DNA of 64,000 nt from Bacillus sp. SORGH_AS_0510 (GCF_030818775.1 NZ_JAUTAU010000001.1:2298001-2362000); one strand, 5' to 3'; shown: positions 25,968 to 34,693, counted from the first letter of the stretch. The notes: a model not told the origin generated them from the sequence alone. Numbers and translations: made by a program.

Positions 25968-26537
25968 TTACCTTGCCTTAGCACGAGTTCTAATACCAGC
26001 TATAATTGCAATTACAAGTCCACCCACTGTATCAGCAATTAAATCAGTCATGGTATCTTTATTGCCCCCACCTTGTAAGGTCATGTCGAATAATTGATCA
26101 GAACTAAATTCATATACCTCCCATAAGACTCCGCCTAGTGCTGCAAATGATAAAGTGAACAAGAACACAAACCACGGTGAAATTTCATTTCCTGCACTTC
26201 TGTGAATTAAACGTTCATATAAGGCAATACCTGAAAATGCTAAGATAGCTCCACTGACAAAATGCATAAATGTATCCCACCAGCCAAGCCCATACCAGCC
26301 TAATATCGATCCAAAATATTGGGATCCAACTAAAAATATTAAATAAGAAATCACAATTGGCAAATTGAATTGAAGTTTGGTAAATAACGCTAAAAATAAA
26401 GGAACTGCACCACAAACAATTCCTCCAATAGCAACGGTCCCTTTAAAGCTCACACCATTGGAAAAATAATATACAGCTAATGCAGCCATAAATAGAACAT
26501 AAATTAAACTTAAAATAATGACCAGTTTTCTGTTCAT
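25968..26537 (-). CDS. DUF2238/YjdF-like membrane protein, paralogue 1
   Basis: A 189-residue protein with about six helices. Polar motifs sit between hydrophobic stretches: WWDTFMHFVSG, LGGVLWEVYEFSSDQ and GGGNKDTMTDLIADTVGGL. These Asp/His/Glu motifs resemble the DUF2238 (YjdF) family. Function unknown; the clustered acidic residues and histidine suggest a metal or active site. The start at 26537 follows GAGGTGA; a GTG three codons upstream lies within that site. It follows its paralogue by 15 bases and both have exactly 189 residues. Confidence 0.75.
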   Translation of the reverse strand: MNRKLVIILSLIYVLFMAALAVYYFSNGVSFKGTVAIGGIVCGAVPLFLALFTKLQFNLPIVISYLIFLVGSQYFGSILGWYGLGWWDTFMHFVSGAILAFSGIALYERLIHRSAGNEISPWFVFLFTLSFAALGGVLWEVYEFSSDQLFDMTLQGGGNKDTMTDLIADTVGGLVIAIIAGIRTRAKAR

Positions 26538-26552
26538 TTTATTCACCTCACG

Positions 26553-27122
26553 TTATACATTTGGTTTTCTTACATACGAATAAATGGCCACTATTAGACC
26601 ACCAGCTAACCCACAGAGCAAGTCTAGCATTGTATCTGTATTTCCTCCACGTTGCATGGTGTGTGTAATAGGAGTCAGGTCTCCTAAAAATTCATAAACC
26701 TCCCAAATCACACTTGCTAAAACTGCTAGAGAAAGAACAAAAATAGAAAGTATCCACTTCGATAGCTCATCTCGTACTTTAACTGGAATCCATATTTTAT
26801 ACAAGGTTATGCCGGCAAGAGCAATATATATTCCTTTATAGAAGTGAAGGGTAGAGTCCCACCATTTATAATGGAGATAAAAACTTGATATTGATCCTAG
26901 AAACAAGGAACAAAAAATGAAGAGATAATATCCCAATATAAGGGGGATATTAAAAGGAATGTTTTTTTTAAATAACAATAGAAGTGGAAGGGCACTTACA
27001 AAGATACCCCCAGTAGCTACCTGCCATCTGGATGAATCCCCTTTAATTAAGTAGTTCAATACCAGAGAAATCATAAAAATAATAAAAGCCATACTTAAGA
27101 TAAGGATTAATTTTCGTTTCAT
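26553..27122 (-). CDS. DUF2238/YjdF-like membrane protein, paralogue 2
   Basis: Same length (189) and motif order as the gene just downstream: WWDSTLHFYKG, LASVIWEVYEFLGD and RGGNTDTMLDLLCGLAGGL. The two are a tandem duplication that has diverged strongly outside the motifs. Start at 27122 after GGGGTGA; the extra 14 codons upstream have no site. A third related protein is encoded at 56222-56836. Confidence 0.75.
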   Translation of the reverse strand: MKRKLILILSMAFIIFMISLVLNYLIKGDSSRWQVATGGIFVSALPLLLLFKKNIPFNIPLILGYYLFIFCSLFLGSISSFYLHYKWWDSTLHFYKGIYIALAGITLYKIWIPVKVRDELSKWILSIFVLSLAVLASVIWEVYEFLGDLTPITHTMQRGGNTDTMLDLLCGLAGGLIVAIYSYVRKPNV

Positions 27123-27272
27123 GTATTCACCCCGTAATAAAACACTCTTTACAATTATGTCCAATAAAAAAAATTGAAATCATTAATTTAATTCTCGCAT
27201 CCCAATCTATTAAAAGGTATATTGAAATTGATGATAGAAACAATTGTATTGACTGAATAGGTGGAGGATTCT

Positions 27273-27890
27273 ATGCAAAAAGCACAAATACCAACATACG
27301 AACGGATTGCAATAGATTTAGCCAACAGAATATATGATGGAAAGTTTAAAGTAGGAGAAAAAATTCATGGAAGGTCCACGTTAGCAAGCGAATACAAAGT
27401 ATCTCCCGAAACGGTTCGCAGAGCGATAAAAATACTTGAGGATGTGGAGATCGTTCAATCTACTAAAGGCAGTGGGATTGTTATCTCTTCTAGGGAGAAT
27501 GCTTATAAATATATCCACCGTTTTTCTAATATTGAAAGTATTAAAGACCTTGAAAAGCAAATGAATTCGCTAATAACTGAAAGAGTTAAATTGGATGAGC
27601 AGTTATTGGCTACGTTAAGAAAAATTATGGATTATTCGGGAAAACTTCGGCATACTAATCCATTAGCTCCAATTGAAGTAGAGGTATTTCCAGGGTGTAT
27701 ACATATTGGAAAAACAATTTCAGAGGTGAAATTTTGGCAGAATACAGGTGGAACGGTGATCGGCATGAAAAGAAAGGGTGAATTGATTATCTCACCCGGA
27801 CCCTATGCATTAATTATGGAAGGCGATGTACTTCTTGTAATAGGGGATGATAAAACGTATGATCGTGTTCTTCACTTTATAGAGGAATAA
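27273..27890 (+). CDS. BusR-like regulator: GntR HTH plus RCK_C domain
   Basis: The 205-residue protein has an N-terminal GntR winged helix (about 5-75: ANRIYDGKFKVGEKIHGRSTLASEYKVSPETVRRAIKIL), a helical coiled-coil linker (about 85-118) and a C-terminal RCK_C/TrkA_C domain (about 122-205). This is the architecture of BusR, the c-di-AMP-responsive repressor of compatible-solute importers in lactic acid bacteria. It is convergent with an OpuC-type importer, and a bipartite inverted repeat lies at that operon's promoter (30676-30718). c-di-AMP binding is inferred from the domain. Start at 27273 after GGTGGAGG. Confidence 0.8.
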   Translation: MQKAQIPTYERIAIDLANRIYDGKFKVGEKIHGRSTLASEYKVSPETVRRAIKILEDVEIVQSTKGSGIVISSRENAYKYIHRFSNIESIKDLEKQMNSLITERVKLDEQLLATLRKIMDYSGKLRHTNPLAPIEVEVFPGCIHIGKTISEVKFWQNTGGTVIGMKRKGELIISPGPYALIMEGDVLLVIGDDKTYDRVLHFIEE

Positions 27891-27901
27891 ACATAAAGAA
27901 G

Positions 27902-27937
27902 AGGCTGGCTCAACCAAAATGAGCCAGCCTTAACTTT
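27902..27937 (+). terminator. Terminator between convergent regulator and importer
   Basis: AGGCTGGCTCA and TGAGCCAGCCT arms, 7-base loop, then T residues on the plus strand. Confidence 0.88.
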
Positions 27938-27944
27938 TTTATAC

Positions 27945-29510
27945 TCAATCAAGTAAACCTTCTTGTACTAAAAATTCCTTGGCAACTTTTTCTGGTGACT
28001 CTTTAAGACTGTCGACCTTATAGTTCAATTCACGCATTTTTTCATCTGTTAATTTTCCAGACAGTGAATTTAAAACTTTTTTGAGCTCTGGGTGTTCTTT
28101 TAGAGTTTCTTCTTTAACCATAGGAACTGCATAATAAGGAGGGAAGAAGTTCTTATCATCTTTTAACACCTTTAATTGAAAAGCTTCAAGTAAGCCGTCT
28201 GTTGAAAAAGCATCAATTACATCACTCTTATGATTCTTTAGAGCAGTATAGCGTAATCCTCCGTCAACAGCCTTTACATCCTTGAATGTCATATTATAAG
28301 TCTTTGAAAGTCCGATTAAACCATCTTCACGATTTGGAAATTCGATTGTTGGTCCCATAATTAGTCCGTTGCTCACTTTAGCAAGGTCGGAGATCGTTTT
28401 TAAATTATATTGTTTTGCTGTGTCCTGTCTCACTGCCAAGGCATAGGTATTATTAAATCCAATCGGTTTCAATAATTCAATATTATATTTCCTCTTAAAT
28501 TCCTTTTGAACATAATTATACACTTTTTCAGGATCGCTTTGTGGAGTCTGGTTTAAAATATTTACCAACCCTGTACCGGTATATTCAACATATAAATCAA
28601 CATCCCCATTTTTAAGGGCACTGAAGGCTACCTGGCTACCACCAAGATTCAACTTTCTTTCTACTTTGATATCTGTTTTATTTTCAATTAAATCGGCAAG
28701 CATGTTTCCTAAAATTAATTGTTCACTAAAGTTTTTTGAACCGATAACAATTTTTTCTTCTGCACTGGCAGTAGAATAAACTTTAAATGCCCCTCCAGCC
28801 ACTAAAAGTATGGCAGCAAACCCAATGATGACTCTTTTTGCTTTTTTGCCCGTCTTTGCAAAATACTTAGAAGAACTCTGCTTAGTTGTGTATGATAGTG
28901 AAGATTCGAGCTTCCCGACTACAAAGTCAATCAAGAGTGCTAAAATACAAGCGGGAATAGCTCCAGCTAAAATCATATTGTTATCCACTGTTTGTACACC
29001 CGAGAATACAAGATAACCAAGGCCACCAGCCCCAACAAAGGCTGCGATTGTCATCAGTCCAACAGCTGTTACAGCTGAAATTCTGATACCCGCCATAATC
29101 ATCGGGAAGGCTAGTGGTAATTGTACCTTTCGCATCGTTTGGCTCTTTGTCAGACCGATGCCTTTGGCGGCTTCCAGAATGTCTCCATCGATATTTGTTA
29201 ATCCTGTATACGTGTTCTTTACAATTGGTAATAGAGAATATAGGACAACCATTACAATGGCCGGAGTACTTCCAATCCCGATAAATGGAATGAGAAAGCC
29301 GAGTAAAGCTAAGCTTGGAACGGCTTGAATTACATTAGTCGTTCCAATTATAGGCTTTGAAAGTTTTGGTTCATTTGAAATTAAAATTCCTAGTGGAATA
29401 CCGATAATAATAGCTATTAGTACTGAAATAATACTTAAATTTAGGTGCTGTACCAAAAGGTCAAGAATTTGGTGGTAGTTCGATGTTACATAGTTTAAAA
29501 AATTACTCAT
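27945..29510 (-). CDS. Compatible-solute ABC importer: permease fused to substrate-binding domain
   Basis: The 521-residue protein joins an OpuCB/ProW-type permease (about 1-215, with the EAA-loop GDILEAAKGIGLTKSQTMRKVQLPLA), a single anchoring helix (about 228-247) and an extracellular OsmF/OpuCC-type binding domain (about 252-521: IVIGSKNFSEQLILGNMLADLIE, GDVDLYVEYTGTGL). The likely ligand is glycine betaine, choline or carnitine. Its ATG overlaps the stop of the upstream CBS-domain frame (TAATG). Last gene of the operon. Confidence 0.88.
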   Translation of the reverse strand: MSNFLNYVTSNYHQILDLLVQHLNLSIISVLIAIIIGIPLGILISNEPKLSKPIIGTTNVIQAVPSLALLGFLIPFIGIGSTPAIVMVVLYSLLPIVKNTYTGLTNIDGDILEAAKGIGLTKSQTMRKVQLPLAFPMIMAGIRISAVTAVGLMTIAAFVGAGGLGYLVFSGVQTVDNNMILAGAIPACILALLIDFVVGKLESSLSYTTKQSSSKYFAKTGKKAKRVIIGFAAILLVAGGAFKVYSTASAEEKIVIGSKNFSEQLILGNMLADLIENKTDIKVERKLNLGGSQVAFSALKNGDVDLYVEYTGTGLVNILNQTPQSDPEKVYNYVQKEFKRKYNIELLKPIGFNNTYALAVRQDTAKQYNLKTISDLAKVSNGLIMGPTIEFPNREDGLIGLSKTYNMTFKDVKAVDGGLRYTALKNHKSDVIDAFSTDGLLEAFQLKVLKDDKNFFPPYYAVPMVKEETLKEHPELKKVLNSLSGKLTDEKMRELNYKVDSLKESPEKVAKEFLVQEGLLD

Positions 29511-30004
29511 TAAAATGCCACCTCCAAGTCAATTAGCTGGCTGCTTAATGCGGATAAAATACTACTTCTGGTAATTAAACCAGTTAACTGGTTTGTATGA
29601 TTGACAACAGGTAAATAGCCAATTTTATGTTCATTCATCATCGCTAGCACAGAAATTAAGTTTGCTTCCTGTGAAACGGAAAGCACATTTTTCTCCATGA
29701 CATTTTCGATGGGGATGTTACGAGAAAGTAACTGGATACTTTTCAAAGTAACTAAACCCTGAAGAACATTGTTTTTATCAGTGACCATTAAACTGTCGAC
29801 CTTATTTTCCTTCATAATCTCAATTGCTTGTAAAACGTTACGCATTCCAAGAATTTTTGTTGGCTGGTGAATCATTATATCCTCAGCCATTAGTAATTCA
29901 GGATTGTTCCACACTCTTCTTTTTCCAATAAAATCTTCTACAAAATCATTAGCAGGATTTTTGAGAATATTTTCCAGGAGTATCAAACTGTAGGATATTC
30001 CCAT
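29510..30004 (-). CDS. CBS-domain half of a frameshifted OpuCA-type ATPase
   Basis: This 164-residue frame starts in mid-protein: NPANDFVEDFIGKRR is the normal linker between the nucleotide-binding domain and the CBS pair of OpuCA-type ATPases, and two CBS motifs follow (about 45-95 and 105-160). The first dozen residues are out-of-frame ATPase sequence, and no ribosome site precedes its ATG. A single extra C in the CC at 29974-29975 (GG on the coding strand) explains the break. Removing it gives one 376-residue protein. The CBS pair usually senses ionic strength or nucleotides. Confidence 0.8.
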   Translation of the reverse strand: MGISYSLILLENILKNPANDFVEDFIGKRRVWNNPELLMAEDIMIHQPTKILGMRNVLQAIEIMKENKVDSLMVTDKNNVLQGLVTLKSIQLLSRNIPIENVMEKNVLSVSQEANLISVLAMMNEHKIGYLPVVNHTNQLTGLITRSSILSALSSQLIDLEVAF

Positions 30005-30641
30005 CTTTTAAAATACAAATCTTGTCTGCTATTTTAATAGCTTCATCCATATCATGTGTGACAAAGATAATCGTCTTATTTAGTTCCTTTTGCATTTGAT
30101 ATAGCTCATCTTGCAACGAACTTCGGGTAACAGGGTCTAGTGCGCTGAAGGGTTCATCCATTAAGATGATATCGGAGTTGGTTGAGAAGGCTCTTGCTAC
30201 ACCAACCCTTTGCTGTTGGCCGCCACTCAACTCTTTAGGGAATCGATGTAGATATTCTTTTGGGTCTAATCCAACCAACGTTAGCAATTCCATAGTCTTT
30301 TTTTCTATGTTTGCAGGATTTTCTCCCTTTAATTTAGGAATTAATTCTAGATTTTCCTTTATAGTCATATGTGGAAAAAGCCCCGTATTTTGAATAACAT
30401 ATCCAATATTTCTACGGAGCTCAATGGGATTCATTGTGGAAATATCAGTTCCATTTACAAATATTTTTCCAGAGGTTGGTTGGATCAATTTATTAATCAT
30501 TTTAAGCAGTGTTGTTTTTCCACAACCACTCGGGCCTATAAAAACAACTAATTGCCCAGCCTCTATTTCTAATGAAAAAGGATTAATGATTGTCTTGGTG
30601 CGGTATTTCTTTACTATGTTCTTAAACTCAATCAAGTTCAT
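29949..30641 (-). CDS. Compatible-solute importer ATPase, nucleotide-binding domain (truncated by frameshift)
   Basis: The 230-residue product holds a complete ATPase domain: Walker A GPSGCGKTT, Q-loop VIQNTG, signature LSGGQQQR, Walker B IILMDEPFSALD and switch VTHD. It ends in the aberrant tail GKYSQKSC where family members continue TPxxILxNPAN into CBS domains, which here lie in the next frame. So this is the 5' part of an opuCA-type gene carrying +1 base, or a sequencing error. First gene of the operon, directly behind the 30676-30720 promoter/operator. Confidence 0.85.
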   Translation of the reverse strand: MNLIEFKNIVKKYRTKTIINPFSLEIEAGQLVVFIGPSGCGKTTLLKMINKLIQPTSGKIFVNGTDISTMNPIELRRNIGYVIQNTGLFPHMTIKENLELIPKLKGENPANIEKKTMELLTLVGLDPKEYLHRFPKELSGGQQQRVGVARAFSTNSDIILMDEPFSALDPVTRSSLQDELYQMQKELNKTIIFVTHDMDEAIKIADKICILKDGNILQFDTPGKYSQKSC

Positions 30642-30675
30642 TCCCCCTTAATTAATTACTAATTCTATTTACCCT

Positions 30676-30720
30676 GACAACTAACAACTTAATCATAACA
30701 TATAAGTTGTTAGTTGTCGA
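30676..30720 (-). promoter_or_regulatory. Bipartite operator overlapping the promoter of the importer operon
   Basis: Two perfect 16-base arms (GACAACTAACAACTTA at 30676-30691 and its complement at 30703-30718) are separated by 11 bases. On the minus strand a TCGACA -35 (30720-30715), a 17-base spacer and a TATGAT -10 (30697-30692) lie inside the structure: one arm covers the -35/spacer and the other lies just after the -10. A bound repressor would block RNA polymerase. The convergent BusR-like protein is the natural candidate, since BusR is reported to bind paired half-sites. Confidence 0.75.
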
Positions 30721-30731
30721 AGATTGGGATG

Positions 30732-30777
30732 TAAAAAAGAGGTTGACCATAAAGAGAATCCCTCTTATAGCCAACCT
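30732..30777 (-). terminator. Terminator after the 41-aa gene
   Basis: AGGTTG and CAACCT arms with further pairing inside; followed on the minus strand by a T run (30739-30733). Confidence 0.7.
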
Positions 30778-30790
30778 ACATAAAGAACCT

Positions 30791-30916
30791 TTATTTTTCT
30801 AAATCTTTTTTTGTAATCTCACTTCGAATACTGGTTTCCTTTGAGAATTCAGTGTCTTGTTTCTTATTGTTTGGATATTTGTTTTTACGTTCACGATTAT
30901 TGTTACGATTGGTCAA
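30791..30916 (-). CDS. Small basic, asparagine-rich hypothetical protein (41 aa)
   Basis: MTNRNNNRERKNKYPNNKKQDTEFSKETSIRSEITKKDLEK, starting at TTG 30916. The ribosome site GGAGGTGG (30928-30921) is near perfect, and a terminator follows. The very hydrophilic, Lys/Asn-rich composition is reminiscent of minor spore proteins, but I cannot assign a family. Confidence 0.55.
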   Translation of the reverse strand: MTNRNNNRERKNKYPNNKKQDTEFSKETSIRSEITKKDLEK

Positions 30917-30990
30917 AATTCCACCTCCATTCAATGCATTTAATTATTATTTTTGGCAAGGAGTTGTTTTTTACTCCAATTATTTATTTG

Positions 30991-31977
30991 TTATAATTGT
31001 GTATCTTTCATTGCTGCACAATATTCTGCTGTGAGGCTGTCAATGATTTTTTGAATAGGAAGAATTTCTTTTATTTCATCCACACGAGCACCAGCAAAAA
31101 CCAGTCCATTTTCCACATCTCCTGAAACTGATGTTAACAATGAATCAAGTGTACAAAATTGGTATGAGCAATTTTTTAAGCAATCGTGGCATTTCGCTAT
31201 TTTTAGTTTTTTCGCTCCGCTAATAGAATTGGTAAAGTCGTTGTTAATTGCTCTTCCTTGTAGTCCTACGGTGGTTTTAATAAGGACAAGGTCTTCCTTT
31301 TGTGCTTCCACATACTTTTGCTTAAATGCAAAAGGAGCATCACATTCATTACTTGCTACAAACCTTGTACCCATTTGGACACCAGACGCTCCCATGGAAA
31401 GTACTTTAGCAATATCAGATCCTGTCATGATCCCACCAGCTGCAATTACAGGAACAGATACAGCATCAACAACTTCTGGTAGGATATCCAACATTGACCG
31501 ATCAGTTCCAAGATGACCGCCAGCTTCGAACCCTTCTACAACAACAGCAGCGGCACCTAGTCGTTCTGAAATCCTAGCTAGTTTCGCAGAAGAAACGATT
31601 GAAATGACTGGTATCCCAGCTTGTTTTCCCCAGGTATACATATCCCTTGAGATACCTGCACCCGATATAATAAAATCTACCTTCTCTTCTAAAGCAGCTT
31701 TCATTTTTTCGGCAAAGTCATTCATGGCAAATAGAACATTTACTCCAATGTATCCTGTTTCATTAATAAGTTCCTTTGCTCGTCGTATATGTGTTCGTAA
31801 TTCATTTACAGTGATTCCTGTTCCCGAAATAATACCTATTCCTCCTGCATTCGCAACTGCAGATGCTAAATTGCTAAGGGAAATACCAACGCCCATACCG
31901 CCCTGCAAAATTGGCACTTTAGGTGTTATGTGTCCTATTTTAAGTTGTGGAAAATTCAAATCATTACCCCATTTCAT
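30991..31977 (-). CDS. NAD(P)H-dependent flavin oxidoreductase, nitronate monooxygenase-like
   Basis: The 328-residue protein is an FMN-binding TIM barrel of the nitronate monooxygenase/FabK family: PILQGGMGVGISLSNLASAVANAGGIGIIS at the start, VVVEGFEAGGHLG with the family histidine, and AAGGIMTGSDIAKVLSMGASGVQMGTRF for phosphate binding. A cysteine-rich segment near the end (KCHDCLKNCSYQFC) is unusual and could bind a metal or cluster. ATG at 31977 has no clear ribosome site; TTG at 31959, six bases after GGGGT, is an alternative. Confidence 0.82.
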   Translation of the reverse strand: MKWGNDLNFPQLKIGHITPKVPILQGGMGVGISLSNLASAVANAGGIGIISGTGITVNELRTHIRRAKELINETGYIGVNVLFAMNDFAEKMKAALEEKVDFIISGAGISRDMYTWGKQAGIPVISIVSSAKLARISERLGAAAVVVEGFEAGGHLGTDRSMLDILPEVVDAVSVPVIAAGGIMTGSDIAKVLSMGASGVQMGTRFVASNECDAPFAFKQKYVEAQKEDLVLIKTTVGLQGRAINNDFTNSISGAKKLKIAKCHDCLKNCSYQFCTLDSLLTSVSGDVENGLVFAGARVDEIKEILPIQKIIDSLTAEYCAAMKDTQL

Positions 31978-32147
31978 TTAATAGTATACGAACTTCTCAT
32001 GCATCATATCATTCAGGAGTATTTATGTCTGTGATTACTATCACCTGGTCATATAAGTAGGTTTTATATTTTGAAATATTATTTGGATAAGAGTAATCTT
32101 AAGATTGCAAACTATATGTTGTGTAAAGAGGACAGGAAGGTGTAGGT

Positions 32148-33398
32148 ATGGTCAAATTATTTACTGATATTGATTTAGATGGACTTGGATGTGGGCTGCT
32201 AGCTAGGATTGCATTTGGAGAAAAGGTGAACGTGTACTATTGTTCCTATAGAAATTTAAATAAGAGGGTAGAGACAGTAATTACTAATTCGGTGAATGCA
32301 GAAGAAAAAATTTTTATCACAGATTTAGCAGTTAATGAGGATATTGAGAAAAGACTTAATGAACGGTTTCAAAAAGGGAAACATGTTCAAATGATTGATC
32401 ATCATGTAACAGCTATGCATTTTAATCAGTATGAATGGGCATATGTGAACCCCGAATATGACACTGGTAATCTGACTTGTGCAACATCTTTATTTTATGA
32501 TTTTCTAATTGAGAATCGAATGATAGAACGTACTAAAGCTTTAGAGGAGTTTATTGAATTAGTCCGACAGTATGATACGTGGGAATGGGATCAGAACAAT
32601 AATGTATTGGCTAAAAGGTTAAATGACTTGTTTTACATTCTGAATCGGGAAAAGTTTGAAGAAGAGATGTTAAAGAGGTTAATGGAAAATAAAGATACTT
32701 TTATGTTAACCGAGACAGAAAATTTACTTCTTGATATAGAGGACCAGAAGATTAATCGCTACATTCATTCCAAGAGCAGACAGATCGTTCAAACCTTTGT
32801 AGACGATTACTGCGTCGGAATCGTTCATGCGGAACAGTATTTATCTGAGCTTGGGAATGCCTTGAACAATCTGTATCCCCATTTGGACATGATTGTACTA
32901 TTAAATGTTAGTGGAAAGAAAATGGGGTTTCGAACCATTCATGACGAAGTTAATGTGGCTAAATTCGCTAAAAGATATGGAGGAGGGGGGCACCCCAAAG
33001 CATCAGGGGCAGAATTAACAGCTGAAGCCTTTAAACTCTATGTTGAGAATGTCTTTGATTTCATGCCGCTTAAACCTGATTCAGATCGAAATGAATACAA
33101 TGTGAAAAATTCAATTTTCATTACAAGCTACCAAAACTCGCAGGGTGAAAGCTCTTATGTCATACCATTAGATGAAAATCAATTTAGTATCATACATAAT
33201 GGAAAGAAATTAGAGGAAACCTTTACTACATTTGCGGAGGCTGAAAGGTATATTAAACGGAATTATTCATCCTGGCTCTGGTATGATCAGGAATATCTAA
33301 AATTTCTATCGAACGCTCTTGGAGTATCCCTTGAAGAGATAAAGGAAAACTTCGAAGAGATAATAAGCAACAGAATAATGGATGTAATTGGACAATGA
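32148..33398 (+). CDS. nrnB: DHH-family phosphoesterase, NrnB (YngD)-like
   Basis: The 416-residue protein has DHH motifs TDIDLDGLGCG (about 6-16), IFITDLAVN, and MIDHH (about 83-87), plus the DHHA1 substrate motif RYGGGGHPKASG (about 278-289). NrnB of B. subtilis degrades short oligoribonucleotides from the 5' end and can hydrolyse pAp or cyclic nucleotides in relatives. About 100 residues follow the DHHA1 domain as an extra C-terminal region. AGGAAGGTG precedes the ATG. Confidence 0.82.
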   Translation: MVKLFTDIDLDGLGCGLLARIAFGEKVNVYYCSYRNLNKRVETVITNSVNAEEKIFITDLAVNEDIEKRLNERFQKGKHVQMIDHHVTAMHFNQYEWAYVNPEYDTGNLTCATSLFYDFLIENRMIERTKALEEFIELVRQYDTWEWDQNNNVLAKRLNDLFYILNREKFEEEMLKRLMENKDTFMLTETENLLLDIEDQKINRYIHSKSRQIVQTFVDDYCVGIVHAEQYLSELGNALNNLYPHLDMIVLLNVSGKKMGFRTIHDEVNVAKFAKRYGGGGHPKASGAELTAEAFKLYVENVFDFMPLKPDSDRNEYNVKNSIFITSYQNSQGESSYVIPLDENQFSIIHNGKKLEETFTTFAEAERYIKRNYSSWLWYDQEYLKFLSNALGVSLEEIKENFEEIISNRIMDVIGQ

Positions 33399-33400
33399 GA

Positions 33401-33434
33401 AAGAGAGCTTAGTTTTGACTAAGCTCTCTTTTAT
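33401..33434 (+). terminator. Terminator after nrnB
   Basis: AAGAGAGCTTAGT and ACTAAGCTCTCTT arms, 4-base loop, T residues. Confidence 0.9.
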
Positions 33435-33642
33435 TTCATGAGATATGTCGTAGGTATTTTGTATTGTTATTTCAGAATTGTAATTAATGTGCAACAAAAA
33501 GTAAATCCCTTATCATAATTCTGTAATATAAGCAGGGTAGTATAATAATTAGACCATTATGTTTATGAAATTTAAGGTTACATTTTTAAAAAAAACTTTT
33601 TGTATACCTGTTTGGGTCAATAAAACACAACGGGGTGATAAT

Positions 33643-34650
33643 ATGACTTCTATATCAAAAAGGAGTAAATATTTTGATAATGCAAAGTTTATTTTAATCT
33701 TTCTGGTGGTATTTGGACATCTTATTAGTCCATTAAAGGAACAGGATGGTTTTCTTTTTACTTTATATAGTGTAATATTTCTTTTCCATATGCCAGCTTT
33801 TATCATGATTTCAGGGTATTTTGCAAAAGGATATAACAAGAAAGGCTATTTAGCCAAATCAATTAAGAAAATATTAATACCCTATTTTATTTTTCAAGTA
33901 ATTTATTCTATTTACTATTATTTTAATGGACAAGAAGAGAAGCTTAGTTTTGATTTTTTACATCCCCATTGGACGCTGTGGTTTTTACTAAGCATGTTTT
34001 GTTGGAACTTGTTATTATATCTATTTGCAAAATTAAAATGGGCAGGTTTCGCTCTATCAATTATTTTAGGAATTTCTATCGGATATATTGATCAAGTGGG
34101 AAGTTTTTTAAGTATATCTAGAACATTCGTATTTTTCCCTTATTTTTTATTAGGCTTTCTTTTGAATGAAGATCAGCTAAAACGTATAATTCGTACAAAG
34201 TATTCACTTCCGATAGGATTAATTATTATTGCAGGAACACTTATATACTTTGGAACAGCTTTCCCAAAAGATGCTGTTCCATGGCTCCTGGGAGATACTT
34301 CATATGCTAACATGGGTGGAAAAAATATTTCAGATGGTTTGATTCGAGGGATACAGTACGTGCTTACTCTTATCGTTGTTTTTAGCTTCATGGTTTTAAT
34401 TCCTTCTGTTCAGTTTAAGGTAACTAAAATTGGTGAAAGAACTTTATATGTATACCTATTTCACGGTTTTATAATAAAAACTATTCAAACAATTATTCCA
34501 GAGAAAAATGTTAACCCTATTTTGGGAAATTACCTTATTCTAATCATTGTATCTTTAATCATTTGCTTAATTCTAGGTAGCTATTTAATAAAAAAATATA
34601 CTCGTCCTTTGGTTGAATTGGAACTATCACTTGAAAGCAGGGGGAGTTGA
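33643..34650 (+). CDS. Membrane acyltransferase (acyltransferase-3 family)
   Basis: A 335-residue protein with about ten helices. It begins YFDNAKFILIFLVVFGHLISPL, the family's N-terminal helix with the conserved His in FGH, and continues FLFHMPAFIMISGYFAKG. Relatives O-acetylate cell-wall or capsular sugars. Acceptor unknown. Start at 33643 after GGGGTGAT; the open frame upstream to 33559 has no site. Confidence 0.8.
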   Translation: MTSISKRSKYFDNAKFILIFLVVFGHLISPLKEQDGFLFTLYSVIFLFHMPAFIMISGYFAKGYNKKGYLAKSIKKILIPYFIFQVIYSIYYYFNGQEEKLSFDFLHPHWTLWFLLSMFCWNLLLYLFAKLKWAGFALSIILGISIGYIDQVGSFLSISRTFVFFPYFLLGFLLNEDQLKRIIRTKYSLPIGLIIIAGTLIYFGTAFPKDAVPWLLGDTSYANMGGKNISDGLIRGIQYVLTLIVVFSFMVLIPSVQFKVTKIGERTLYVYLFHGFIIKTIQTIIPEKNVNPILGNYLILIIVSLIICLILGSYLIKKYTRPLVELELSLESRGS

Positions 34651-34652
34651 AT

Positions 34653-34688
34653 AAAAAGGAGGTCGACTCGAAGTCAACCTCCTTTTTT
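34653..34688. terminator. Bidirectional terminator
   Basis: AAAAAGGAGGT and ACCTCCTTTTT arms with inner GACT/AGTC pairing; T tracts on both strands, between the acyltransferase and racA. Confidence 0.9.
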
Positions 34689-34693
34689 ACAGC

